Numbered from the stretch's first letter, positions 1 through 11,518 are shown. The stretch is DNA of 33,006 nucleotides from Beijerinckiaceae bacterium (GCA_019747375.1 JAIEQX010000285.1:1-33006); one strand, 5' to 3'. The notes: generated by a model not told the origin, from the letters alone. Made by a program: numbers and translations.

Positions 1-220
1 CCAGCGCGCGCCCGGGCGTGTCGTAGCGCTCGCGCCGCGTCAGCCCATCCGACCCGTGCAGCAACAGGACGGCGGGGCGCCGGCCGCCTCCGCGCGCTTC
101 GAAACGTTCGATCGTCACAGGTTCTCCTGCGTTCGAGGAGGGGCGCGGCTGCGCCAGCAGGGGCGTGACGGGCGCGGCGAGGGCGCCGAGCCCGAGAGCG
201 ATGACATGGCGGCGGTTCAT
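1..220 (-). CDS. Dienelactone-hydrolase / alpha-beta hydrolase family protein, 5' part only (runs off the left edge)
   Basis: Reverse complement from ATG at 220 reads MNRRHVIALGLGALAAPVTPLLAQPRPSSNAGEPVTIERFEARGGGRRPAVLLLHGSDGLTRRERYDTPGRAL: signal peptide plus the LLLHG oxyanion strand typical of DLH-type hydrolases. Missing from the ORF track because it is truncated. Confidence 0.75.
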   Translation of the reverse strand, partial: MNRRHVIALGLGALAAPVTPLLAQPRPSSNAGEPVTIERFEARGGGRRPAVLLLHGSDGLTRRERYDTPGRAL

Positions 221-442
221 GAACGTCCTGTCGCAATGAGGGGTCAGACATGCAAACGCAGCATGAAGCCGTGCGGAACATTGCAGTGCGTCACGATGGC
301 GTGACGCGTCAAAAACCGGTTCGCGCCGGCGCATGGCAATCTTTCGGCGCCGCGCACCATGGATAGGCTTGCTGAGCCGCTAAACGCCCGCCATGATGCC
401 GTACCGAAAAAAGAACGCTGGCGTCGAGCGACGGGGGACCGC

Positions 443-1903
443 ATGGCCGATCAAACCAACACTGCGCCTGAGAAGGCCCTTGCGTTCGACTATGTCGATC
501 GCAATGCGGAAGCCATCGCGCTGCTCAACGACAGCATCTTCTATTTCGGCGAACTCGGCATGCAGGAGGTTGAGACCGCAAAGCTCATGACGGAGCTTCT
601 CGAAGACGGAGGCTTCAAGGTCGAGCGCGGCATCGCGGGTTTTCCGACTGGATTCTGCGCAACTTACGGGTCTGGTTCGCCGGTCGTGGCGATTCACACC
701 GAATATGATTCGAATCCCGACAATTCGCAGAAGCCCGGCGTTGTCGAAGCCGCCTCCATCGTGGAGGGCGCTCCGGGTCATTGCGAGGGCCACAACGTCA
801 ATGGAACCGTGCTGGTGGCCGGCGCTCTCGCGGCCAAGGCCGCGATGGAAAAATACGGCCTGAAAGGCACCCTCAAGGTCTTCGGCGCGCCGGCCGAAGA
901 GCAGTTGGTGAGCCGTCCCTATTTTGTGCGCGACGGCTGGTTCGACGATGTCGACGTCGCTCTGACGCCCCATATCGGCAGCGAATTCGGCGTCGGCTAC
1001 GGGCTGATCCAGAGCGCCCTGATCTCCGCTGTCTTCACCTTCCACGGCGAGACCGCCCATGCCGGCGTGGCCCCCTGGAAGGGCCGCGACGCGCTCGACG
1101 CCGTGGTGTTGATGGATGTCGGCATGGCCGAATATCGGGAGCATCTCATTCCGACCGGACAATGCCAGCGCGTCATCACCAACGGCGGCAACCAGCCCAA
1201 CGTCATCCCCAAGACCGCGGCGGTCTGGTGGTATTTCCGCGCCTCGACAGCCGAGGGCGCAATGTCGGTCTACGAGCGCGCCAAGAAGATCGCCGAAGGC
1301 GCAGCGCTGATGACCAACACGACCTATGATGTGGACCTGCAGAGCGCCGTCTGGCCGGTCCGCGGCAATCAGACCATGGCCGAACTCGTGCAGGCGGAAT
1401 ATGAGCGCGTCGGCGCGCCGGACTGGACCAGGGAAGAAGACGATCTCGCCCGCGCCCTGCAGGAAAAGGCCAAGGCGAAGGTCGAGGGCCTCAGCCGCAC
1501 GGTGTTCAGGATGAAGGGGCCGGCCACGCAGAAGACGGCCGCCAACGACGCCGGCGACGTGTCGTGGAAAGTCCCGATGGTGAAGATCTATTTTCCGGCC
1601 AATATCCCCAACATCAGCTTCCATCATTGGGCGGCGGGCGTCGCGCTCGCCACATCCATCGCCCACAAGGGCGCCGTCGCGGGATCGAAAGTGCTGGCCG
1701 GTTCGGTGATCGAATGTTTCCGCAATCCGCAGGTCGTGGCGGACGCGAAGGCGACCTTCGCGAAGGAACTCGAGGGCACGAATTATTTCAGCATGCTGCC
1801 GCCCGACCAGAAGCCCCCGGCCGATCTCAACCGCGCCATGATGGAAAAATTCCGGCCGCAGATGCGTGAGCATTACATCAAGGAACGCCCGAAATTCGTC
1901 TGA
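443..1903 (+). CDS. M20-family amidohydrolase, AbgB-like (aminobenzoyl-glutamate utilization protein B-like)
   Basis: MADQTNTAPEKALAFDYVDRNAEAI...; GHCEGHN metal-binding segment, GAPAEE, HGETAHAGVAPWKGRDALDAV, WYFRA. In-frame ATG at 443 preferred over 359. Confidence 0.85.
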   Translation: MADQTNTAPEKALAFDYVDRNAEAIALLNDSIFYFGELGMQEVETAKLMTELLEDGGFKVERGIAGFPTGFCATYGSGSPVVAIHTEYDSNPDNSQKPGVVEAASIVEGAPGHCEGHNVNGTVLVAGALAAKAAMEKYGLKGTLKVFGAPAEEQLVSRPYFVRDGWFDDVDVALTPHIGSEFGVGYGLIQSALISAVFTFHGETAHAGVAPWKGRDALDAVVLMDVGMAEYREHLIPTGQCQRVITNGGNQPNVIPKTAAVWWYFRASTAEGAMSVYERAKKIAEGAALMTNTTYDVDLQSAVWPVRGNQTMAELVQAEYERVGAPDWTREEDDLARALQEKAKAKVEGLSRTVFRMKGPATQKTAANDAGDVSWKVPMVKIYFPANIPNISFHHWAAGVALATSIAHKGAVAGSKVLAGSVIECFRNPQVVADAKATFAKELEGTNYFSMLPPDQKPPADLNRAMMEKFRPQMREHYIKERPKFV

Positions 1904-1974
1904 ACCCGCCCTTGTCGCAGCGCGCCCTCTTGCGCGCGTCTCTTCGCGACCAAGGTCGCGCCTGGAGGATTCCC

Positions 1975-3513
1975 ATGCAGCTTCGTGCTTCGCTTCCGGT
2001 GATCGCCGCTCTCGCGCTCCTCAACGCAGGTTCCGCCGCGCCGGCGCAGACCAAGCCCGCACCGTTGAAGACCATGACCATCACGGCGACCGAGCCGATG
2101 ACGACGGACAATCCGTACGGGGAATCCGCCGCGCCGGTCTATTCACTCTGGTGCCACACCTATGGTTGCCTCGGCCGCTACGACCATACGAAGAAAATGC
2201 CGGTCGGCATTCTTGCCGAGAAATGGGAAGCCATCGACCCGACGACCTGGCGCTTCACGCTGCGCAAGGGTCTGAAGCGCCATGACGGCGGGCCCGGCCC
2301 GACCTCCGCCGACGTGGTGCACAGCCTCAAGCGCATCCGCACCGATCCCGAAAGCGTGCAGAGCTCCTTCATCGCCATGGTCGACAGGATCGTGCCGGTC
2401 GACGACCACACGTTCGACATCGTCACCAAGGCGCCGGCGGTCAATCTCGTGATGGCCCTGTTCGACCGTTTCATCGTCACCTCGGCGGATCTTTACGCCA
2501 AGCACGGGCGCGAGGCCGACAAGAAATTCGCAGTCGGCTGGGGGCCCTACAAGCTTGAGGAATATCTGGCGGACCGGCGCGTCGCCATGCGCAAGAATCC
2601 GGACTGGACGGAGAGCGATGGCTCGAGCACCGCAGACTCGCCCGATCTCGTCATCCTGCAGCAGATGCGCGAGCCCGAGCAGCGCATCAACGCGCTGCTC
2701 AACGGGGAAGTGCAGGTGGCGCGCCTCGTGCCGCCGCAGCTCGTGCGCCGTCTCGAAAATCGGCCTGATGTAAAGATCCTCAAGACCGGCGGCATCGAAG
2801 TGATGTTCCTGGCCTTCAACAACAAGATGGAGCCATGGACCGACGTGCGCCTGCGCCGCGCCGTCGCTTACGCGGTCAATCGCCCGCTCATCATCGAACG
2901 CCTGCTCGGCGGCTATGCCCAGGTGCAGGAAGGTCTCGTGGGCCCGAACCAGTTCTGCTACACGGGCCCGCCCGAGCGCGCCAACGCCTACGATCCCGCC
3001 AAATCCAAGGCGCTTCTCGCCGAGGCGGGCTATCCCAACGGCGGCCCCGAGATCGATTTCTACACCGCCGTCGGCCGCTATGTGTCCGACAGGCAGGTGG
3101 CCGAAGTCGTCGCCCAGATGCTCCGTCAGGTCGGCTTCAAGGTGAAGCTCCATACGCCGGAATACGCCAACTTCTGGGCTGACGTCCGTCGCGGACGCTC
3201 GCCGTTCTACTACATGGGGCGCGGCTCGATCTTCGATCCTTCGGATTCGTCCGGCCAGCTGTTCGGCACGGGCGGATCGCCGCGCGTGCAATATTCCAAC
3301 CCGAAATTCGATGAACTGCTCAGCGCGCAGTACAAGGAGCAGGACCCGGAGAAGCGGTGCCAGATCTGGCGCCAGATCAATCAGGTGCTGATCGACGACG
3401 TGCCGTCGCATTTCATGTGGACGCATAATCTCGTCACGGGCCTGCGCGCCAATGTCGACATGCAGGTCGATTCGTCCGGCGAGTTCTGGCTGCCCGACGC
3501 GAAGATGAAATGA
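1975..3513 (+). CDS. ABC transporter substrate-binding protein, SBP_bac_5 (peptide/nickel type)
   Basis: Signal peptide MQLRASLPVIAALALLNAGSAAPAQT; PVGILAEKWEAIDPTTWRFTLRKGLKRHDG, DVRLRRAVAYAVNRPLI, AEAGYPNGG: classic SBP5 motifs. Confidence 0.93.
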   Translation: MQLRASLPVIAALALLNAGSAAPAQTKPAPLKTMTITATEPMTTDNPYGESAAPVYSLWCHTYGCLGRYDHTKKMPVGILAEKWEAIDPTTWRFTLRKGLKRHDGGPGPTSADVVHSLKRIRTDPESVQSSFIAMVDRIVPVDDHTFDIVTKAPAVNLVMALFDRFIVTSADLYAKHGREADKKFAVGWGPYKLEEYLADRRVAMRKNPDWTESDGSSTADSPDLVILQQMREPEQRINALLNGEVQVARLVPPQLVRRLENRPDVKILKTGGIEVMFLAFNNKMEPWTDVRLRRAVAYAVNRPLIIERLLGGYAQVQEGLVGPNQFCYTGPPERANAYDPAKSKALLAEAGYPNGGPEIDFYTAVGRYVSDRQVAEVVAQMLRQVGFKVKLHTPEYANFWADVRRGRSPFYYMGRGSIFDPSDSSGQLFGTGGSPRVQYSNPKFDELLSAQYKEQDPEKRCQIWRQINQVLIDDVPSHFMWTHNLVTGLRANVDMQVDSSGEFWLPDAKMK

Positions 3514-3556
3514 TGAGAGTCGCGAAAATTCACACGGTCATGGGAGCGCAATCGGC

Positions 3557-4570
3557 ATGGTGAGGGCGATCGCCTGGCGCGTCGCGGGCGTGGTCCCGGT
3601 TCTGTTTCTCGTCACGCTGGTTCTGTTCCTGCTGCTGCGGCTGGCGCCCGGCGATGCCGCCGACCTGCTCGTGCCGGATGACGCCAGCGAGGCTGAAATT
3701 CTGCGCATCCGCGAGCGATGGGGACTCGATCGTCCTCTGCTGGAGCAATATTTCAGCTTTCTGCTCAACCTGCTCAAGCTCGATCTGGGACGCTCCTACC
3801 GGTATGGCGCGGATGTCTTCGAGCTGATCGCGAGCCGCGTTCCGGCCACGATCGAGCTTGCGACTCTGGCGCTGCTCGCCGCCTCGCTCATCGCCATTCC
3901 GCTCGGCATTCTGGCGGCGCTGCGCAAGGGCACGGCGGTGGACGGCGCCGTCTCGGTCTTCGCCATCGCGGGCGTCAGCACGCCGACCTTCTGGCTCGGC
4001 ATCCTGCTGGTCCTGCTGTTCTCCGCCGAGCTGCATCTGCTGCCTTCCGGCGGCCGCTTGCCTTACGGCGTGCAATTGCCGGAGCGGACCGGCCTCCATC
4101 TCGTCGACGCCATGCTGGCCGGCCGCTTCGATCTTCTGGGCCTGATCGCCAGCCAGCTGATCCTGCCGGTGATGACGCTGGCCTTCAGCATGGTGGGCAT
4201 CATCTCGCGCATCACGCGCGGCGCGATCATCGACGTGGCGCAGGAAGAATTCATCACCACTTCGGTCGCCAAGGGGCTGACGCGCGGCGCGATCATCCGG
4301 CATCACCTGTTGCCGAACGCCACCGTGCCGATCACCACCATCCTGGGGCTGGAGCTCGGCGTGCTGATCTCGGGCTCGATCATCGTCGAGGTCGTGTTCA
4401 GCTGGCCGGGGCTCGGAACGCTGCTCTACCAGTCGATCTCGGTGCGCGACATCCCGCTCGTGACCGGCATCGTGGTCACCTACACGACGCTGTTCATCCT
4501 CATCAACGTGGTGATCGACGTCATCTATTTCATCATCGATCCGCGCATCCGCGCCTCGCAGGGAGCCTGA
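3557..4570 (+). CDS. ABC transporter permease, DppB-like
   Basis: FLLLRLAPGDAADLLVPDDAS, RERWGLDRPLLEQY, GLTRGAIIRHHLLPNATVPITTILGLELGVLISGSIIVEVVFSWPGLGTLLYQSI (EAA-type loop). Confidence 0.95.
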   Translation: MVRAIAWRVAGVVPVLFLVTLVLFLLLRLAPGDAADLLVPDDASEAEILRIRERWGLDRPLLEQYFSFLLNLLKLDLGRSYRYGADVFELIASRVPATIELATLALLAASLIAIPLGILAALRKGTAVDGAVSVFAIAGVSTPTFWLGILLVLLFSAELHLLPSGGRLPYGVQLPERTGLHLVDAMLAGRFDLLGLIASQLILPVMTLAFSMVGIISRITRGAIIDVAQEEFITTSVAKGLTRGAIIRHHLLPNATVPITTILGLELGVLISGSIIVEVVFSWPGLGTLLYQSISVRDIPLVTGIVVTYTTLFILINVVIDVIYFIIDPRIRASQGA

Positions 4571-4578
4571 GAGCGGAC

Positions 4579-5418
4579 ATGCGCAAAAGCGATTTTCTCA
4601 ACGCCAAATTCATCATCGGGGCTTCGTGCCTGCTCCTGATTCTGACGCTGGCGATTTTCGGCAATGTCATCACGGGCCACGATCCGCAGGAACAGGACCT
4701 GATGAGTTCGCTGCAGCCGCCGGGCTTTTCCAACGGCGGCTATTATCTCGGCACCGATCATCTGGGCCGCGATATTCTCGCCCGCATGGCCTCGGGCGCG
4801 CGCGTCTCCATCGTGATCGCCACCGCCATCGTGCTGATCTCGGGCGTGTTCGGCGTGCTCTATGGCGCGCTGTCGGGCTATTGGGGCGGCTTCCGCGATA
4901 TCGTGCTGCAGAAGATCGTCGAGACTTTCTGGGCTTTCCCGCCCATCCTTCTGGCGCTCGCCATCCTGGCGTTCTTTGGCCAGAGCCTCGCAAACATCAT
5001 CATCGCGCTCGCCATCCAGCGCTGGATTCCCTACTGCCGCATCGCCCGCGCCCAGGCGCTCGTGCTGCGCAACCGCGAATTCGTCGCCGCCTCGCAGATC
5101 ATGGGCGCGGGCACGGGCTGGGTGGTCACGCGCCACATCCTTCCCAACCTTCTGTCGGCCGCCATCGTGATCGCCACCTTCTCGATGGCGGGCGCCATTC
5201 TGGCCGAAGCCAGCCTGTCCTTCCTCGGCCTCGGCGTGCCGCCCGAAATTCCCACCTGGGGCGGCATGCTGGCGGAAGGCCGCTCCTATGTGGTCGGCGC
5301 GTGGTGGATCGCGGTCTTCCCGGGCCTCGGCATTTTCTTCACCGTGCTGGGCCTGAATCTTCTCGGCGACTGGCTGCGCGATCTGCTCGATCCCAAGGCC
5401 GCACTCAACCTGCGATAA
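4579..5418 (+). CDS. ABC transporter permease, DppC-like
   Basis: MRKSDFLNAKFIIG..., YYLGTDHLGRDILARMASGARVSIVIA, LPNLLSAAIVIATFSMAGAILAEASLSFLGLGVPPEIPTWGGML. Confidence 0.95.
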   Translation: MRKSDFLNAKFIIGASCLLLILTLAIFGNVITGHDPQEQDLMSSLQPPGFSNGGYYLGTDHLGRDILARMASGARVSIVIATAIVLISGVFGVLYGALSGYWGGFRDIVLQKIVETFWAFPPILLALAILAFFGQSLANIIIALAIQRWIPYCRIARAQALVLRNREFVAASQIMGAGTGWVVTRHILPNLLSAAIVIATFSMAGAILAEASLSFLGLGVPPEIPTWGGMLAEGRSYVVGAWWIAVFPGLGIFFTVLGLNLLGDWLRDLLDPKAALNLR

Positions 5419-5441
5419 GAAGTCCAACGAGGGAGCGTCAC

Positions 5442-6338
5442 ATGTTTCTGCAGGAATTTGGAGAGAAATGGGTCGACGTCGACGGCGTCCGAACGCGCTA
5501 TTTCGAAGCCGGGCAGGGCCGTCCCGTCGTGCTCGTGCATGGCGGCACGAAGGGCGATTCCTCGGGCGGCGCCAATGCGGAGGATTTCGAGCTCAACTTC
5601 GCCGAACTGGCGAAAAAATTTCGCGTCATCGCGGTCGATCGCCTGGGGCAGGGCTATACCGACAATCCCAGGCGCGACGAGGACTGGACCATGGCGGGCG
5701 CCGTGCGCCATCTCGCGGGCTTTCTGAAGGCGCTGGGCTCCGGCCCGTACAATCTCGTCGGCCATTCGCGCGGCGGCTATTGCGTGGCGCGCGTCACGCT
5801 GGACTACCCGCGGCTCGTCGAAAGCTGCGTCATGATCGACAGCAACACCGCCTCGCCCGGCCCTTCGCGCAACGAGATCGTCTTCGCGCTCAATCCCCAC
5901 AAGGCCGGGACGCTCGAATCCTCGCGCTGGGTCTACGAAACCTATTCCTGCAAGGTGGATCACGTCACGCCGGAGTGGATCGCCATGAAGCAGAAGATCA
6001 CCGAGCTGCCGAAGAACCGTGAAGCCATCGCCAAGATGAAGACCGAAGGCTATCTGGCGACGCGGTTCCTGCCGGAACTCCTGTCCGACAAGGAAGAGTT
6101 CTTCAACAAGATCGAGAAGGACGGCTTCATCCGTCCCGTTCTTCTGTTCTGGGGCTACAACGATCCCACCGCGCCGCTGACGCAGGGCATGGACCTGTAC
6201 AGGCTGATCGCCAGGAAACAGCCGCGAACCAGCATGCATATCGTCAACGAGGCGGGGCATCACAGCTTCCGTGAGCGCGCCGCGGAGTTCAACCGTGTCA
6301 TCACCGAATTCGTGGAGGGCGTCGGCCATGGCAACTGA
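5442..6338 (+). CDS. Alpha/beta-fold hydrolase (paralog 1)
   Basis: MFLQEFGEKWVDVDGVRTRYFEAGQGRPVVLVHGG; nucleophile elbow GHSRGGY; acid GYNDPTAP; catalytic His GHHSFRE. Confidence 0.92.
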   Translation: MFLQEFGEKWVDVDGVRTRYFEAGQGRPVVLVHGGTKGDSSGGANAEDFELNFAELAKKFRVIAVDRLGQGYTDNPRRDEDWTMAGAVRHLAGFLKALGSGPYNLVGHSRGGYCVARVTLDYPRLVESCVMIDSNTASPGPSRNEIVFALNPHKAGTLESSRWVYETYSCKVDHVTPEWIAMKQKITELPKNREAIAKMKTEGYLATRFLPELLSDKEEFFNKIEKDGFIRPVLLFWGYNDPTAPLTQGMDLYRLIARKQPRTSMHIVNEAGHHSFRERAAEFNRVITEFVEGVGHGN

Positions 6339-7266
6339 GGCTTTGAGCGATCCGACCTACGTGCCGTCTTCCGCCGACATGGGCGAGGAAAAGTGGATCG
6401 ACGTCGACGGCGTGCGCACGCGCTATTTCGACCAGGGATCCGGCGAACCCGTGGTCTTCATTCATGGCGCCCAGATGGGCGCGGGCGACGGCGCGAGTTC
6501 GGCCAAGACCTGGGCGCTGAACTTTCCCGTGCTGAAGGAATGGCACAATGTCATCGCCTTCGACAAACTCGGTCAGGGCTATACCGACAATCCGAAAAGC
6601 GAGGCCGACTACACGATGCACGCCATCGTGCAGCATGCGATCGGCTTTCTCGACGCCCTCGGCAAGAAGCCCTATCACCTCGTCGGCCATTCGCGCGGCG
6701 GCTATATCGTGACGCGCATCACCATGGAACGGCCCGATCTCGTGAAGAGCTGCGTCTGCGTGTCGTCGGGCACGCTCTCGCCGGGATCGACGCGGACGTC
6801 GCTCGTCCACAAGGACGCGCCCGAGCCGCGCCTGAGCCGCGAATCGATCCGCTGGTATTGCGAGCGCTATTCCTACAATCCGAAGATCGTCACCGAGGAC
6901 TGGCTCGACGGCTGCATGGCGATCGCCGCGACCGAGCGCAACAAGATCGCCGTCAAGACCATGGCGCAGGAAAAGGTGAAGCGGAATTTCGCCGCCCAGC
7001 TCTTCAACCAGCGCAATGAGACGCATCGCTGGCTGCTGAGCCAGGGCATGCCCTGCCCCACGCTCGTGGTCTGGGGCTTCGACGATCCCGCTGCCGACAT
7101 CGAGAACGGGCTGATGCTGGTCGACATCTTCATGCGCAAGCAACGACGCACGGAGGTGCGGATCTTCAACCGCTCCGGTCACTTCGTCATGCGGGAACAT
7201 CCCGCGGCCTTCAACCGTCTGGTGGATACGTATATCAAGGCGCAATCCACGCCCACAAACGCGTGA
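6328..7266 (+). CDS. Alpha/beta-fold hydrolase (paralog 2)
   Basis: EEKWIDVDGVRTRYFDQGSGEPVVFIHGA; GHSRGGY; GFDDPAAD; GHFVMRE. Start overlaps the end of the preceding hydrolase gene by 11 bp. Confidence 0.92.
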   Translation: MATEALSDPTYVPSSADMGEEKWIDVDGVRTRYFDQGSGEPVVFIHGAQMGAGDGASSAKTWALNFPVLKEWHNVIAFDKLGQGYTDNPKSEADYTMHAIVQHAIGFLDALGKKPYHLVGHSRGGYIVTRITMERPDLVKSCVCVSSGTLSPGSTRTSLVHKDAPEPRLSRESIRWYCERYSYNPKIVTEDWLDGCMAIAATERNKIAVKTMAQEKVKRNFAAQLFNQRNETHRWLLSQGMPCPTLVVWGFDDPAADIENGLMLVDIFMRKQRRTEVRIFNRSGHFVMREHPAAFNRLVDTYIKAQSTPTNA

Positions 7267-7280
7267 GCCGGGAGCGCTGC

Positions 7281-8257
<977 letters not shown>

Positions 8258-8261
<4 letters not shown>

Positions 8262-9283
8262 CGGACCTGTCGGACCTGCAGACGAACCGGACGCGCCCTG
8301 CCGGCGCCTCTGCGTTGCTTCGCGCACAGGGCGTGTCGAAATCTTTCTGGGGGCGCACGGGACTTTTCCGGCCGCGCGTTGAAAACCGCGCGCTGGATGA
8401 CGTCTCCGTCACGCTGGACGAAGGCGAGATCCTCGGTCTGGTGGGCGAGAGCGGCTGCGGCAAGTCGACCTTCGCGAAGGTGATGATCGGCCTCGAAAAG
8501 GCCGACGCCGGCACGCTCGATCTCGGCGGCCGGCGCATTTTCGGCCCCGCCGATCGCGCCCTGCCGCCCGCCGAGCGCGGCGTCCAGATGGTGTTCCAGG
8601 ACCCCTACGGGTCGCTCAATCCACGCATGAACGTGCACTCCATTCTGGCCGAGGGACTGCGCATCCGCGGTGGAATGTCGGGCGCCGAAATGACCGCGCA
8701 GGTGCGCCGCCACCTCGACCTTGTGGGCCTCGGGCAGGATTCGCTCGGCAAGTACCCGCATCAGTTCAGCGGCGGTCAGCGCCAGCGCCTGTGCATCGCG
8801 CGCGCGATCATCACGAATCCGCGTCTGCTGATCGCCGATGAGGCCGCCTCCGCGCTCGACGTCTCGGTGCAGATGCAGATCCTCAACCTGCTGCTCGACC
8901 TGCGCGAGCGCATGGGCCTCGCCATCATCTTCATCAGCCACGACATGGCGGTGATCGAATATCTGTGCGACCGCATCGCCGTCATGTATCGCGGCCGGAT
9001 CGTCGAGCAGGGGCTCTCGGCCGATGTGCTGGATCGCCCGCGCCATCCCTATACGGCGCGTTTGATCGCCGCGCGCCCGCGCGTCGGGCGCCGGCGCGTG
9101 CACGGGCTGGAGCCCGATGTGGAACAGATGGAGGCGCCGCTCGCCGCGGGCGCGTCGCGCTGCGTCTATGTCGAAAGATGCCCGCGTGCGACCGAGATCT
9201 GTCGCGCGCAGGCGCCCGCGCTGATCCAGGCGGAGGGCGCGTCTTACGCGTGTTTCCACCCGCTCGACGCGCCGCAGGACTGA
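8258..9283 (+). CDS. ABC transporter ATP-binding protein, DppF-like
   Basis: Walker A GESGCGKS, MVFQDPYGSLNPRM, FSGGQRQR, LLIADEAASALD. ATGA start/stop overlap with the upstream ATPase gene. Confidence 0.96.
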
Positions 9284-9299
9284 GCCCGCTTCGCTCTGC

Positions 9300-10316
9300 C
9301 TATTCGGCGACTTCCTTCGCCTTGGCGACAGCCGAAGGAGACGCCTTGTAGATGCGCTCGATGATGGCCTTGGCGTTCTCGCCTCGCACCGGGTTGATGG
9401 GCAATTGCAGCTTCTGGGCTTCGGCCAGGAACTGCGGATCCTTCATGGTGGCGTCGAAAGCGTCGCGCACGGCCTTCTGCCGGTCCTCCGGAACCGACTT
9501 CGACATGATGAAGGGGCGCCCGAGATCGCCGCCCGAGATGAACACGTCGAGCACTTCCTTCTGCTCCGGCGTGGTGGCGAAATTGCCGATGAACGGCACA
9601 TCCTTCGGCAGGTCGGGCGAGCCGAGCGGCGAGAAGCTCACCAGCGGGGTGATCTTCTTTTCGGCGATCCATTCCGGCGGAACGCTGCTCCAGGAGCCGC
9701 AGTCGCCGTCGAGTTCGCCGCGCTCCAGCGCCAGCTTCTGTTCGGCGCCGCCCGGGAAGCCGAGGATCTGCCGCACCTTCACGCCGAACATGTTCTGCAG
9801 GATCGCGCCGTTCACATAGGCGGCCGTGCCCTTGGCGGTGCTGCCCAGGATGAATTCCTTGCGGGCCTTGAGCTCGTCCCAATTGGCGATCTTGGCGGTG
9901 TGCCACGAGTAGCAGACGCGCACGTCGGGCGTCATGCTGCCGATCCACGCCACATCGGCGAAGCGGAACTTCACCTTCTCGGGGTTCATCAGCGAATCCG
10001 TGATGAGCGCCGGGTTGAATGTCGTGATGTAGGTGCCGTCCTTCGGCTGCGTGGCTTCCAGCTGGCGCACCGCGTTGAGGCTGCCGGCGCCGGGAAGGTT
10101 CTGCACGATGATGTCGGGCTTGCCGGGAATGTGCCGGCCGAGATGACGGGCGAGCAACCGCGCATAGGCGTCATATCCGCCGCCGGCGGAGAAGCCCACC
10201 ACCATGGTCATGGTCTTGCCCTTGTAGAATTCGGCGGGCTGGGCGGCTGCGGGGCTGGTCGCCGCGATGGCGCAGGCGGTGGCGAGCGCCAGTGCGGCGC
10301 CCCGGTGACTTGTCAT
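9300..10316 (-). CDS. Tripartite tricarboxylate transporter substrate-binding protein (TctC/Bug family) 1
   Basis: Sec signal peptide; [52 protein letters not shown]. Confidence 0.88.
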   Translation of the reverse strand: MTSHRGAALALATACAIAATSPAAAQPAEFYKGKTMTMVVGFSAGGGYDAYARLLARHLGRHIPGKPDIIVQNLPGAGSLNAVRQLEATQPKDGTYITTFNPALITDSLMNPEKVKFRFADVAWIGSMTPDVRVCYSWHTAKIANWDELKARKEFILGSTAKGTAAYVNGAILQNMFGVKVRQILGFPGGAEQKLALERGELDGDCGSWSSVPPEWIAEKKITPLVSFSPLGSPDLPKDVPFIGNFATTPEQKEVLDVFISGGDLGRPFIMSKSVPEDRQKAVRDAFDATMKDPQFLAEAQKLQLPINPVRGENAKAIIERIYKASPSAVAKAKEVAE

Positions 10317-10471
10317 GACGTTTCCTCCAAGGGGCGCATCGTTGGCGCCTGAGCGGGTGCGATCCGCATGGCGCGTTCGACCGTCGGGAGGAGATTAGAT
10401 TTCACGCTCCGGCAAGGCAAGGCGCGCGGGGAGGGCGGCGGCGGAAGGGTTCCGTCGCCGCCGCTTGCAGG

Positions 10472-11518
10472 TTAGCCGCCGGCCGCAATCGCCTGCCGGG
10501 CCTGCTCGATGATGTCGGGCGGCGTCGCATAGACGCGATCGAGCAGGGTCTTCATTTCATCGGCCGTGACGATCTCGAGATCCATCCGCAGCTTCTTCGC
10601 TTCCTCGAGAAATTCCGGATCGACGATCATGTCGTTGAACGCCTTCTTGACCGCCGCGAGCCGGTCCTGCGGCACGTCGGGCGGCATCACGAAGGGCCGG
10701 CCCCAGACCTGCGAGGCGAGGATCAGCTCCATCACCTGCCGCTCGCGCTCGTTGCGGGCGTAATCCATGATCAGCGGCAGGTCGGGAAACACCTGGCTCT
10801 TCTTCACCGAAAGCGCCACGAGAAAACGCACCTTGCCGGCGTCGAGCCAGGGCTGCAGCGTTTCCTTGTCGCCCGCCCACCCGGTGCTGACGCGCCCGCT
10901 CACCTCGCCGCGCTCCATCGCCAGATAGGCCTCGGTGGACCCTTTGTAGCCCGCCACCATCTTGAGCTTGGTCTTGAACACATTGTTGAGGAACAGGGGC
11001 AGGAATTCCGTCGACGGGCTCGAACTCCCGACGATCAGCTCGTGCTTCTGAAGGTCCTCGAACGTCCGGTGCGGCGTCGTGTGCCACGCCACCACGAGCC
11101 CGGTCTCCGTGTTCAGGCTGCCGAGCCAATTGAAGCGGCGCGGATCGTACCGCACCTGGATGTTGCGGGATTCGAGCAGCGGCGTCGTCAGCAATCCGCG
11201 CTGGATCGTCCCCATCGCGGTGCCGTCCTTGGCGGCGATATTGTAGAGATTGTTGGTGACCTGCATGCCGCCGCCACCCGGAATGTTCTGGATGATGAAG
11301 CCGGGATTGCCGGGAATGAAGCGTCCCAGGTGCCGGCTCACCAGCCGCGCATAGGCGTCGTAGCCGCCGCCGGCCGAAGACCCGACCATCATGATGATCG
11401 ACTTGCCCTTGTAGAACTCCGCCACGCTCTGGGCCTGCGCGGGCGCCGCCGCAAGCGCGAGCGCGCCGCCGGCTGCCAGCAGCCAGCGCCTGCGAGTCCA
11501 ATCCTTCACCTGCGACAT
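10472..11518 (-). CDS. Tripartite tricarboxylate transporter substrate-binding protein (TctC/Bug family) 2, possible Tat substrate
   Basis: N-terminus [31 protein letters not shown] (twin-Arg-like); [52 protein letters not shown]. Confidence 0.88.
   Translation of the reverse strand: MSQVKDWTRRRWLLAAGGALALAAAPAQAQSVAEFYKGKSIIMMVGSSAGGGYDAYARLVSRHLGRFIPGNPGFIIQNIPGGGGMQVTNNLYNIAAKDGTAMGTIQRGLLTTPLLESRNIQVRYDPRRFNWLGSLNTETGLVVAWHTTPHRTFEDLQKHELIVGSSSPSTEFLPLFLNNVFKTKLKMVAGYKGSTEAYLAMERGEVSGRVSTGWAGDKETLQPWLDAGKVRFLVALSVKKSQVFPDLPLIMDYARNERERQVMELILASQVWGRPFVMPPDVPQDRLAAVKKAFNDMIVDPEFLEEAKKLRMDLEIVTADEMKTLLDRVYATPPDIIEQARQAIAAGG

Noticed and set aside
380-1873. 497-aa antisense ORF opposite the AbgB-like gene
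   Set aside because: Shadow ORF of a high-GC gene: composition is His/Arg/Gly-rich, no recognisable motifs, and the sense frame has clear family motifs.
3718-4578. N-terminal 287 codons of the 3718-5418 ORF and similar long N-terminal extensions (e.g. 4626-5441)
   Set aside because: Alternate-frame extension over the upstream permease gene; real starts are the internal ATGs at 4579 and 5442.
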